The translations under genes and the position numbers were made by a program. Source: Deltaproteobacteria bacterium (GTDB lineage: Bacteria; Desulfobacterota; SM23-61). From it: a stretch of DNA of 10,937 nucleotides. A model generated the notes under the pieces. That model saw nothing but the letters and a program-made list of their open reading frames with translations, searched no databases and was not told the DNA's origin. Position 1 is the first letter of the stretch. Each line of letters begins with the position of its first letter. The DNA lies in NCBI GenBank assembly GCA_026388915.1, contig JAPLIW010000041.1, positions 1-10,937 of the forward strand. The letters run 5' to 3'. This document shows positions 6,443 to 10,937 of the stretch, piece by piece.

Positions 6443-7063
6443 TCAGTCAACCACCCTCCAAAGATACCAGCTCCCTACACTCCGATAAGGCCTCCACGGT
6501 TCGCTGATCGAAATCATTTCATCTGCCGATGGCCCCTGCTGGAGATTATAAGCCACCTTGAATCCCCTTTTGAGGCCAGCATCATTGACCGACAGAACAT
6601 CCGGCCTTCCGAGTCCGAATATGAGAAACATCTCCGCGGTCCATCTTCCAATTCCCGAAAAGGTGATGAGTTTAGTAATAACCTCTTCATCTTCCCATTT
6701 GGCGATAGAGGCAAAATCAAGGTCCCCGTTTCTAACGGCCAAGGCTAACCCGCGAATGTACTCAAATTTCGGCCGTGATAATCCTGCGGCTTTGGAATTC
6801 TTAGCCGAAATTCTTAAAACATTTTGGGGAGTAAAGGTTTGAGGGCCGATCAAATCAAAAAGCCTGCCCTTTATGGCTCTGGCAGCATGAGCTGAAATCT
6901 GTTGACTGATGATTGAAGAAGCCAGGGCGTGAAAAGGGTTGTCCAGTGCCGGCGTAATCGTGCAGGGGCCATGTTTAGTAATCAAGCCTGAAAGAGCCCG
7001 ATCCGAGGATTCCAGATGTCTCAGGGCCTTCCGAATCAGGAACTGATCCAATGGCTTTTTCAT
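6443..7063 (-). CDS. AlkA-like DNA-3-methyladenine glycosylase (HhH-GPD family)
   Basis: Base-excision-repair enzyme predicted to remove alkylated purines such as 3-methyladenine. The 206-residue product matches the compact AlkA-like branch that lacks an N-terminal extension. The helix-hairpin-helix segment is TFSGIGRWTAEMF (134-146). It is followed by the GPD loop, with the catalytic aspartate D161 in SVNDAGLKRG. An early LASSIISQQIS helix, seen in this family as (L)xxxIxxQQ(I/L)S, and the C-terminal EPWRPYRSVGSWYLWR support the call. There are no 4Fe-4S cysteines, which separates it from MutY/Nth. The upstream AAAGAA is a weak ribosome-binding site. The gene stands alone, 373 bp upstream of the amidohydrolase on the same strand, with no Ada or MGMT partner in view. 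Confidence 0.9.
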   Translation of the reverse strand: MKKPLDQFLIRKALRHLESSDRALSGLITKHGPCTITPALDNPFHALASSIISQQISAHAARAIKGRLFDLIGPQTFTPQNVLRISAKNSKAAGLSRPKFEYIRGLALAVRNGDLDFASIAKWEDEEVITKLITFSGIGRWTAEMFLIFGLGRPDVLSVNDAGLKRGFKVAYNLQQGPSADEMISISEPWRPYRSVGSWYLWRVVD

Positions 7064-7616
7064 AAATTCTTTTAACTCAATCCTAATTGGAATTCAAGTC
7101 CGAAACACAATGGTGTATGGGGTGTCGGGGGAGGGGTGATTAATCCCGGTCGTGGCTTTGAACAAAACTGCGGATCATGATTGGATTTTGAACTGTCTGT
7201 CAGGTTTAGTATGAGTCAGCAGAGCTGATTACAAGCCGCCGCTAATGGGACGCCGATCAAAAAACCTCCGCCCCCATACCCTGCAAATATCCGCAAGCCT
7301 TTCTACAATAATCTCTAGATCAATTTAATTATTGAAGGGCTTCCCCCTTTGCCCTTAATCTTTACAAACCAATCTTTCCGCCTCTTTTTCCGCCAATCAC
7401 CAAGTTTTATGTCTTCATAAAACAAAACCCCATCTCTCTTTGAGAATTGGGGTTTTGTTTCTGCATTCCATTTAACCCTCCGTTAAGGGTCCGGAAAAGG
7501 CCAAGGAGAAAATTTAGCTCCAGAAGAAGCCGATGATCTTTTTAATCTACCTTGGCAGCGAGGTCTTGAATGGCCGACAGACCAAGAACCAGAGCTGCCA
7601 GATACATGATTCTTAT
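7064..7616. other. Intergenic gap without recognisable genes
   Basis: No coding region with convincing features was found on either strand. A small hairpin AAGGGC/GCCCTT lies at 7335-7356 and a strong terminator hairpin at 7420-7460. A 21-codon hydrophobic minus-strand reading frame just right of 7540 has no ribosome-binding site and no recognised homology. The base composition is more AT-rich than the core genes. Confidence 0.5.
7420..7460 (-). terminator. Strong hairpin terminator, probably bidirectional
   Basis: AAACAAAACCCCA (7420-7432) is perfectly inverted at 7448-7460 with a 15-nt loop. Because the arms end in A-rich and T-rich stretches, the site reads as a stem followed by a T-run on either strand. 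Its position 157 bp beyond the stop of the RelE-type toxin gene suggests it ends that operon. It also insulates the glycosylase promoter region to its left. Confidence 0.7.
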
Positions 7617-7907
7617 TTATCGATAAACCTCCCCCCGGAAGTCAATCGTATAAACCAGCAGTTCTTGCTTTTCCTTCTCGATTCTAAAGATTATTCGAGT
7701 CTTACCGATTCTCATCCTCATAAAACCTTTCCATTTTCCAGCCAGCATTTTGATTTGAAGTTCGCGGAAAGGAATGATTCCTTTTTGATCGATGGAAATG
7801 ACCAGTTCTTTGATTTTCGTTCTTATCCTCTCCTGGTTTCGCTCGTCACACGATGAGAGAAACTTCATAGAGTGGCTGCTGAAGGTTACCTTCAATTCAT
7901 CACCCAA
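7617..7907 (-). CDS. RelE/ParE-superfamily toxin
   Basis: A 96-residue predicted toxin of the RelE/ParE fold. Members either cleave mRNA on the ribosome or poison gyrase, and the sequence does not decide which. Family features are an N-terminal beta strand (LKVTFSSHS), two central helices rich in Arg/Lys/Glu (residues 21-42), and the C-terminal sheet: GKWKGFMRMRIGKTRIIFRI (57-76) followed by LVYTIDFRGEVYR. The basic residues R64, R66 and R71 occupy the usual active-site strands. The only start that keeps the first strand is TTG at 7907. The frame is closed by a stop shortly upstream, and the next ATG (residue 14) would delete that strand. The TTG lies inside the upstream antitoxin gene, overlapping it by 16 bp, which implies translational coupling and low toxin output. 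Confidence 0.85.
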   Translation of the reverse strand: MGDELKVTFSSHSMKFLSSCDERNQERIRTKIKELVISIDQKGIIPFRELQIKMLAGKWKGFMRMRIGKTRIIFRIEKEKQELLVYTIDFRGEVYR

Positions 7908-8095
7908 TCGGTCATATCTTTAAATTCCCTCTCATCATAATTCGATGGAGCCCCGTATCTCTCCTCGATTTCTTTCAACTCCTTTTTTGAAACATAAGGG
8001 ATTAAAATTTCATACAAATTCAACCTTTCTTCCCGCAGAGCATCCCTGATGCTTTCCCTAATAATTTTTCTGAACACTTTTTCATTCACCACCAT
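7892..8095 (-). CDS. Putative antitoxin partner of the RelE/ParE-type toxin
   Basis: A 67-residue, highly charged, probably helical protein encoded directly upstream of and overlapping the toxin gene. I infer the antitoxin role from position, overlap and size, not from a recognised family: there is no clear ribbon-helix-helix, PhD/YefM or HTH signature. The N-terminal half (VFRKIIRESIRDALREERL) could form an amphipathic helix. The C-terminal half has KKELKEIEERYG and ends in FKDMTDWV, the acidic/aromatic tail expected to wrap a RelE-type toxin. I chose ATG 8095 because GGAGG lies seven bases upstream. The longer form starting at 8122 would put that site inside the gene. No operator palindrome was identified. 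Confidence 0.75.
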   Translation of the reverse strand: MVVNEKVFRKIIRESIRDALREERLNLYEILIPYVSKKELKEIEERYGAPSNYDEREFKDMTDWVMN

Positions 8096-8389
8096 GTTCT
8101 CACCTCCAGAATCTTCTCTCATCCCCCCGCCCTATTCTTATCGGTCACCGGTTCATTCCTTCCCAGCGCGGGATCATACTTCTTCGTCGAAGTTAACTGA
8201 GCAAATCATATTGAATAATTATTGAAAAATCAAGAAGAATTACAGCGCTGCTTAACTCAATAGGTGCATAAGAATTTCCTGAAATATTGCTTGGGCCCTT
8301 GCAGGCAAAGGGGGAAATCGATTATTTCGATGGTCACGGGACCTCACCGCCGGTGCCCTTTGCCCCCCCACCCTAACCCACCCCGAAGG

Positions 8390-8520
8390 TGTGAAAAAAT
8401 TGGTTTTCAGCCGTCACCCCGGTGAAAACCGGGGTCCAGTAAGTTCGTAAATCCTTGAAAACACTGGATTCCGGCTTTCGCCGGAATGACGTGAAAAAGG
8501 ACTAAATCGATTTTTTCACA
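8390..8520. repeat. 131-bp inverted-repeat element, second copy of the paired-hairpin core
   Basis: Perfect 11-bp ends TGTGAAAAAAT (8390-8400) and its inverse (8510-8520), with imperfect pairing continuing inward. The core at 8413-8491 is homologous to 1947-2016: the first hairpin is CCCCGGT-GAAA-ACCGGGG and the second TTCCGGC-TTTC-GCCGGAA. Compared with the first copy, 25 of 27 bases of the first arm match and the two differences are a paired C:G to T:A change. The outer ends differ from those of the 1919-2051 element, so the hairpin core and the termini are separable modules. No target duplication is evident here. Confidence 0.8.
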
Positions 8521-8558
8521 GCTTCCCCCCCGGAGGGGGGAGGGAAGGGTGGGGGTGA
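8521..8558. repeat. C/G-tract palindromic repeat abutting the inverted-repeat element
   Basis: CTTCCCCCCCGGAGGGGGGAGGG-type sequence followed by GGTGGGGGTGA. It loosely resembles the repeat at 3162-3200 and, in inverse orientation, the C-tract sequence left of the element (about 8361-8389). The element may therefore have inserted into or beside an older repeat. Confidence 0.5.
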
Positions 8559-8618
8559 TGCGGGCAGACATTTTTATGCAACGTTTAGGTTAAGGCAATA
8601 TGGCGGAGAGGCTTGAAA

Positions 8619-8639
8619 GGGCGATCCGGCGGATCGCCC
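8619..8639. repeat. GGGCGATCC palindrome
   Basis: GGGCGATCC (8619-8627) and GGATCGCCC (8631-8639) form a perfect 9-bp stem with a 3-nt loop, 36 bp beyond the BrnA stop. It is related to the GGGCGACC palindrome at 4377-4396, which also neighbours a toxin-antitoxin gene pair. There is no T-tract, so terminator activity is doubtful. Confidence 0.6.
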
Positions 8640-8674
8640 CTCCGCAGGCAGGCATCCCGCGAAACGCGTGACTC

Positions 8675-8947
8675 CTAGGGGCCGCCGGTTCGCGGTCGGC
8701 GGGATTTTGGTGCAGACGCCTTCCGTCTGGGAGGCATGGCCTTGATAAGCGCCCTGAGGACTTCATTCACAGAATTCGGCGTGTGGAAAACCTCTGATAC
8801 GTCAGGATCGAGGACTACCACGACCCTGCCTTCATCGGGTTGGCCGGCAAAGCGGTTTGGCTTGGCCTTTCGATAATCGAAGCGGTACTCTGGCCGCAGT
8901 TCCCTTATGATTGAGGCACCTCTCTTAGGGGTACTGGTTTTTTTCAT
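8675..8947 (-). CDS. brnA: BrnA-like antitoxin
   Basis: A 90-residue putative antitoxin and autorepressor of the BrnT toxin encoded just upstream. The middle shows the BrnA-type arrangement: an acidic/aromatic segment LRPEYRFDYRKAKPNRFA (17-34), then a short strand and helix typical of a ribbon-helix-helix-like DNA-binding region, RVVVVLDPDVSEVF (41-54) followed by SVNEVLRALIKAM. The C-terminus is unusually basic and proline-rich (PPRRKASAPKSRRPRTGGP). The start at 8947 was chosen because the product then begins MKKTST and GGAG (8958-8961) lies ten bases upstream. An in-frame ATG at 8983 would add an Arg-rich dozen residues and a longer overlap. With the chosen start it overlaps brnT by 23 bp. 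Assignment rests partly on the clear BrnT partner. Confidence 0.8.
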   Translation of the reverse strand: MKKTSTPKRGASIIRELRPEYRFDYRKAKPNRFAGQPDEGRVVVVLDPDVSEVFHTPNSVNEVLRALIKAMPPRRKASAPKSRRPRTGGP

Positions 8948-9215
8948 AATCGTCCCGCTCCTGATTCGTCGCCGGGCGCGCACTGATGATTCGTATTATA
9001 TTCAAAGCTCGTTCCGTGAAGGAAACAAGCAGAAGCCTTCCAGTGGCTGCGTGTCCGATGATGATTTCCCTTGCTTCGTATTGGGAATGACTTTCGTCGC
9101 CGAAAATGCGGGCCAGTGGATCATTGAAAACAGTACTGGCTTCGTCGAAACTCACGCCGTGCTTCTGCAAGTTGTGTGAGGCCTTATGTTTGTCCCACTC
9201 GAAGCGAAGGCCCAT
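8925..9215 (-). CDS. brnT: BrnT-family ribonuclease toxin (DUF497)
   Basis: A 96-residue toxin of the BrnT/DUF497 family, RelE-like RNases that slow translation and are neutralised by BrnA. Signature blocks are in order: FEWDKHKASHNLQKHGVSF (5-23), EASTVFNDP (25-33), EAREIIIGHAATGRLLLVSFTER (47-69), RIISARPAT (75-83) and ERDDYE near the C-terminus. The conserved Arg/His residues of the active face are retained, so the toxin appears intact. The start at 9215 follows an A/G-rich ribosome-binding stretch (AAGGAAAAG). It is the first gene of the brnT-brnA operon, the usual order for this family with the toxin upstream. A TATAAT-containing palindrome lies about 32 bp upstream. Confidence 0.93.
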   Translation of the reverse strand: MGLRFEWDKHKASHNLQKHGVSFDEASTVFNDPLARIFGDESHSQYEAREIIIGHAATGRLLLVSFTERALNIIRIISARPATNQERDDYEKNQYP

Positions 9216-9246
9216 GGGTTTCTTTTCCTTTTTTAGCTCTTAACCA

Positions 9247-9258
9247 ATATTATAATAT
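9247..9258 (-). promoter_or_regulatory. Candidate -10 box and operator palindrome of brnT-brnA
   Basis: ATATTATAATAT is a perfect 12-bp palindrome. On the minus strand it contains a consensus TATAAT (9249-9254) placed about 33 bp before the brnT ATG. No good -35 was found at 16-18 bp. Because BrnA proteins repress their own operon, a palindrome over the -10 is a plausible operator, but AT-rich palindromes arise easily by chance. Confidence 0.45.
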
Positions 9259-9324
9259 CACGAATTAAAAAAAGCCATTAATGAAAATGTATCGATACAG
9301 CAGTCGCAGGGGCACCCTCCTCCT

Positions 9325-9453
9325 TCAGCGAATTGCTCCCATGGTCAGGCCGCGGACGATGTATTTCTGCACGAAGAGGCTCAGGATCAGTTGCGGGACC
9401 ACCGCGACCAGGAAGGCGGCCGCCATCATTTTCTTATCCCACTTTTCCCGCTT
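9325..9453 (-). pseudogene. C-terminal remnant of a carbohydrate ABC-transporter permease (MalG/UgpE type)
   Basis: The minus strand encodes about 42 residues ending at TGA (9325-9327): a WDKKMMAAA stretch, then a hydrophobic LVAVVPQLILSLF helix, and the closing VQKYIVRGLTMGAI. This matches the last membrane helix and the conserved 'Q(R/K)Y(F/I)V(R/Q)GLTxGA' tail of MalG-type sugar permeases. Everything upstream, including the EAA loop, is missing: the frame runs directly into the TAG stop of the CaiB-family gene at 9454-9456. The remnant is best explained by a deletion or recombination that joined the two genes. Whether ATG 9427-9429 is used to make a small membrane peptide cannot be judged. 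Confidence 0.65.
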
Positions 9454-10491
9454 CTATACTACCCCTTCTTTTTTCATCTGCCCGATCTCTTCCTCTTTGA
9501 ACCCCAGTTCCTTCAGAACTTCCCCGGTATGCTCCCCGAAAACAGCAGGAGCCTTGCGAATATCGGGAGGAGTCTCGGACATTTTGATGGGGGAAGACAG
9601 GAGCTTCATCTTTCCTTTCTTCGGATCGTCGAACTCGGTGACCATCTTGCGCTGAACAACCTGGGGATCTTTGAAGGTTTCGTCCAGGTGAAGGACTTTC
9701 CCGATACAGACATCCAGGTCTTTGAGTTCTTTGAGCCACTCGTCGCGGGTTTTCCCCTTGAAAGTTTTCTCCAGGAACAGAAAAATCTCCCCCCGCTTTT
9801 CCCCTTCATCGTACTGGAGAGGAATGTAATCCTCCCGTCCCAGCTTCCTGCAGAGTTCCATCCAGAAACGCGGTTCCAGTGCCCCGATCGAAATGTATTC
9901 TCCGTCCTTGGTTTCGTAAACGCTGTAACAGGGGAAACGACCGCTGAGCAGCGTGTCCCCCCGCCGGGGAATCTTCCCCAACCCCCAAAACAGGCTGGCC
10001 GGAAAGGGCAGCATGGCCACGATCCCATCCATCATGGATATGTCGATGTACTGTCCCTTGCCGGTGGTCTGACGAAAAAACAGGGCTCCCAGGATTCCGA
10101 TGGCCGCGTACATTCCCCCGGCGGCCATGTCCGCCACCTGGATGGGGGGGATGACCGGTTTCCTTCCCGGCTCTCCGGTCAGCCCCAGCACTCCCCCGAA
10201 GCTGAGGTAGTTGATGTCATGGCCGACCATGTCCTTGTAGGGCCCATCCTGCCCGTACCCGGTGACCGAGCAATAGATCAGTCTTTCGTTCAGTTTTTTC
10301 ATATGTTTCAGGTTGAGGGTCATGTGCCTCTTGTTGCGCATGACCGTGGGCATCCCCGGCCCCTCCCCCTGGAACCGCCGGTCTTCGATCCGCAGAACAT
10401 CGGCTCCCATATCGGCCAGGATCATGGAACAGTAAGGACCCGGGAACAGCCGGGAAAGGTCGAGTATTTTGATTCCTTCCAGTGCGCGCAT
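9454..10491 (-). CDS. CaiB/BaiF family protein, alpha-methylacyl-CoA racemase-like, internally deleted
   Basis: Member of the family III CoA-transferase fold, closest in motifs to alpha-methylacyl-CoA racemases, which epimerise 2-methylacyl-CoA thioesters. The 345-residue product starts MRALEGIKILDLSR, continues with FPGPYCSMILADMGADVLRIE and reaches RNKRHMTLNLK. The racemase-type acid/base pair is preserved: H91 in GHDINY and D121 in VADMAAGG, with the expected 30-residue spacing. D155 in SMMDG is also present. Between K62 (LNLK) and the ERLIYC motif only six residues remain, where relatives have about 41. The missing part normally carries the ADVxxE(G/N)(F/Y)RPG segment that helps bind CoA, so activity is doubtful. 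The start at 10491 follows GGAG nine bases upstream; the frame is open further, to 10629, but that extension only translates intergenic repeats. It lies downstream of an acyl-CoA synthetase, suggesting acyl-CoA metabolism. Confidence 0.85.
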   Translation of the reverse strand: MRALEGIKILDLSRLFPGPYCSMILADMGADVLRIEDRRFQGEGPGMPTVMRNKRHMTLNLKHMKKLNERLIYCSVTGYGQDGPYKDMVGHDINYLSFGGVLGLTGEPGRKPVIPPIQVADMAAGGMYAAIGILGALFFRQTTGKGQYIDISMMDGIVAMLPFPASLFWGLGKIPRRGDTLLSGRFPCYSVYETKDGEYISIGALEPRFWMELCRKLGREDYIPLQYDEGEKRGEIFLFLEKTFKGKTRDEWLKELKDLDVCIGKVLHLDETFKDPQVVQRKMVTEFDDPKKGKMKLLSSPIKMSETPPDIRKAPAVFGEHTGEVLKELGFKEEEIGQMKKEGVV

Positions 10492-10625
10492 CTGTTTGGT
10501 CTCCTGTCGGTTAATCAGTGTCGGGTGTTCATTGTTCAGCAAAGGGTGTAGGGGGTACGGGTGTAGGGTGTAGGAAACAGGGTGTCCCGTTTGAAGTCCT
10601 TTCCCCGCGTCCCCGTGTCTCCGCG
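10492..10625. repeat. Intergenic GGGTGTAGG and CGCGTC-type degenerate repeats
   Basis: Several copies of GGGTGTAGG-like units occur at about 10543-10572, and CCGCGTC/CCGTGTC-like units at about 10604-10640. The latter resemble the short repeats at 6387-6413 and run into the end of the acyl-CoA synthetase gene. No promoter was recognised; the two flanking genes may be co-transcribed. Confidence 0.5.
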
Positions 10626-10937
10626 TCATCGCGTCATTCTTTCCGCGCCTCCCCGCGTTTGTCTTAGGACTTCCCCATATCGGATGAGGCCTGCAAGGGC
10701 CCGAATGGTCCGGTCGGGAAAGGAATAAACCGGTATTCCGCTGGCTTCCAACTCTTCCACTTCTTTCTCACTCAGTCCCCGGGGGGAATTGGCGCAGACC
10801 AAGATCGGTTTTCCAGAACGCTGTTTCTGGCGGAGAACCGGGGATTTAATCCGACCTGGAGTCATGAAAGGATGATGGAGGAGAAAGATCACCAGCGCAT
10901 CCACGTTCTCATCGCTCAATATGAGCCTGACCGTCTC
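10626..10937 (-). CDS. ADP-forming acyl-CoA synthetase alpha subunit, C-terminal 103 residues (5' end beyond the window)
   Basis: The open frame enters at the right edge and ends with TGA at 10626-10628. Visible residues match the last flavodoxin-like CoA-ligase subdomain of NDP-forming acyl-CoA (acetyl-CoA type) synthetases: DENVDALVIFLLHHPFMTPG, then a basic linker, KPILVCANSPRGLSEKEVEELEASGIPVY, and the end PDRTIRALAGLIRYGEVLRQ. These enzymes interconvert acyl-CoA + ADP + Pi with acid + ATP + CoA, a common energy-conserving step in anaerobes. Ending after this subdomain, with no ATP-grasp part, suggests an alpha-only polypeptide whose beta subunit is encoded separately. The last dozen residues (GGAERMTR) run into an intergenic repeat, so the native end may have been altered. 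No internal start is proposed because the frame is open to the edge. Confidence 0.72.
   Translation of the reverse strand, partial: ETVRLILSDENVDALVIFLLHHPFMTPGRIKSPVLRQKQRSGKPILVCANSPRGLSEKEVEELEASGIPVYSFPDRTIRALAGLIRYGEVLRQTRGGAERMTR

Larger units (their letters stand above)
8096..8674. other. Repeat-rich intergenic gap
   Basis: No gene was recognised. It contains C-rich tract repeats (about 8361-8385), the second inverted-repeat element (8390-8520), a C/G-tract palindrome (8521-8558) and the palindrome at 8619-8639. A short minus-strand open stretch (8122-8205, ending in NEPVTDKNRAGG) reads like a protein C-terminus, but I could not assign it. Confidence 0.6.

Noticed and set aside
7540..7610. 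Short hydrophobic minus-strand frame (MYLAALVLGLSAIQDLAAKVD) downstream of the RelE-type toxin
   Set aside because: Only about 21 codons, no ribosome-binding site and no recognised family; chance is the simplest explanation.
9391..10551. Plus-strand open frame of 386 codons opposite the CaiB-family gene
   Set aside because: Shadow of the minus-strand gene, which carries clear family motifs and a ribosome-binding site.
10492..10629. N-terminal extension of the CaiB-family protein by 46 residues
   Set aside because: The extension translates intergenic GGGTGTAGG-type repeats. Family N-termini begin at the MRALEGIKILDLSR position, and GGAG precedes that ATG.

Overview
The window looks like a chromosomal segment of a moderately GC-rich Gram-negative bacterium, most likely an uncultured Desulfobacterota/Deltaproteobacteria-type anaerobe. 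That placement is inference. It rests on the rplM-rpsI-argC order, a short-chain CoA-metabolism pair (ADP-forming acyl-CoA synthetase plus CaiB/racemase-family protein), and the density of GC-rich palindromic intergenic repeats. No rRNA, tRNA or CRISPR array was seen.

Layout. (1) 1-1914, minus: the first 638 codons of a two-HMA-domain P1B-type (copper-type) ATPase, running off the left edge. (2) 1915-2246: divergent intergenic region with a 133-bp inverted-repeat element inserted at the ATPase start, and a good sigma70-type promoter for the next operon. (3) 2247-3129, plus: rplM-rpsI with an intrinsic terminator. (4) 3298-4335, plus: argC. (5) 4414-5051, plus: an overlapping MntA-HepT (nucleotidyltransferase/HEPN) toxin-antitoxin pair. 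(6) 5087-6070, minus: a Tat-exported amidohydrolase-2 protein. (7) 6443-7063, minus: an AlkA-like 3-methyladenine DNA glycosylase. (8) 7617-8095, minus: a RelE/ParE-type toxin and its overlapping putative antitoxin, ending in a strong hairpin terminator. (9) 8096-8674: a repeat-rich gap with a second copy of the inverted-repeat element. (10) 8675-9215, minus: a BrnT/BrnA toxin-antitoxin pair. (11) 9325-9453, minus: the stranded C-terminus of a sugar ABC-transporter permease. (12) 9454-10491, minus: a CaiB/alpha-methylacyl-CoA racemase-family protein with an apparent internal deletion of about 35 residues. (13) 10626-10937, minus: the C-terminal end of an ADP-forming acyl-CoA synthetase alpha subunit.

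The left part (rplM-rpsI-argC) is core genome. From about 4336 rightwards the window becomes accessory. It holds three unrelated toxin-antitoxin modules within 5 kb, gene remnants, and several families of dispersed palindromes, which suggests a recombination-prone region. I did not find a convincing new multi-gene system. The most informative new signal is a two-copy paired-hairpin (REP/BIME-like) element. Its GAAA-capped stems keep pairing through compensatory base changes, and one copy appears to have inserted at the ATPase start codon with a short target duplication. The internally deleted CoA-transferase-family gene is the other point worth checking.
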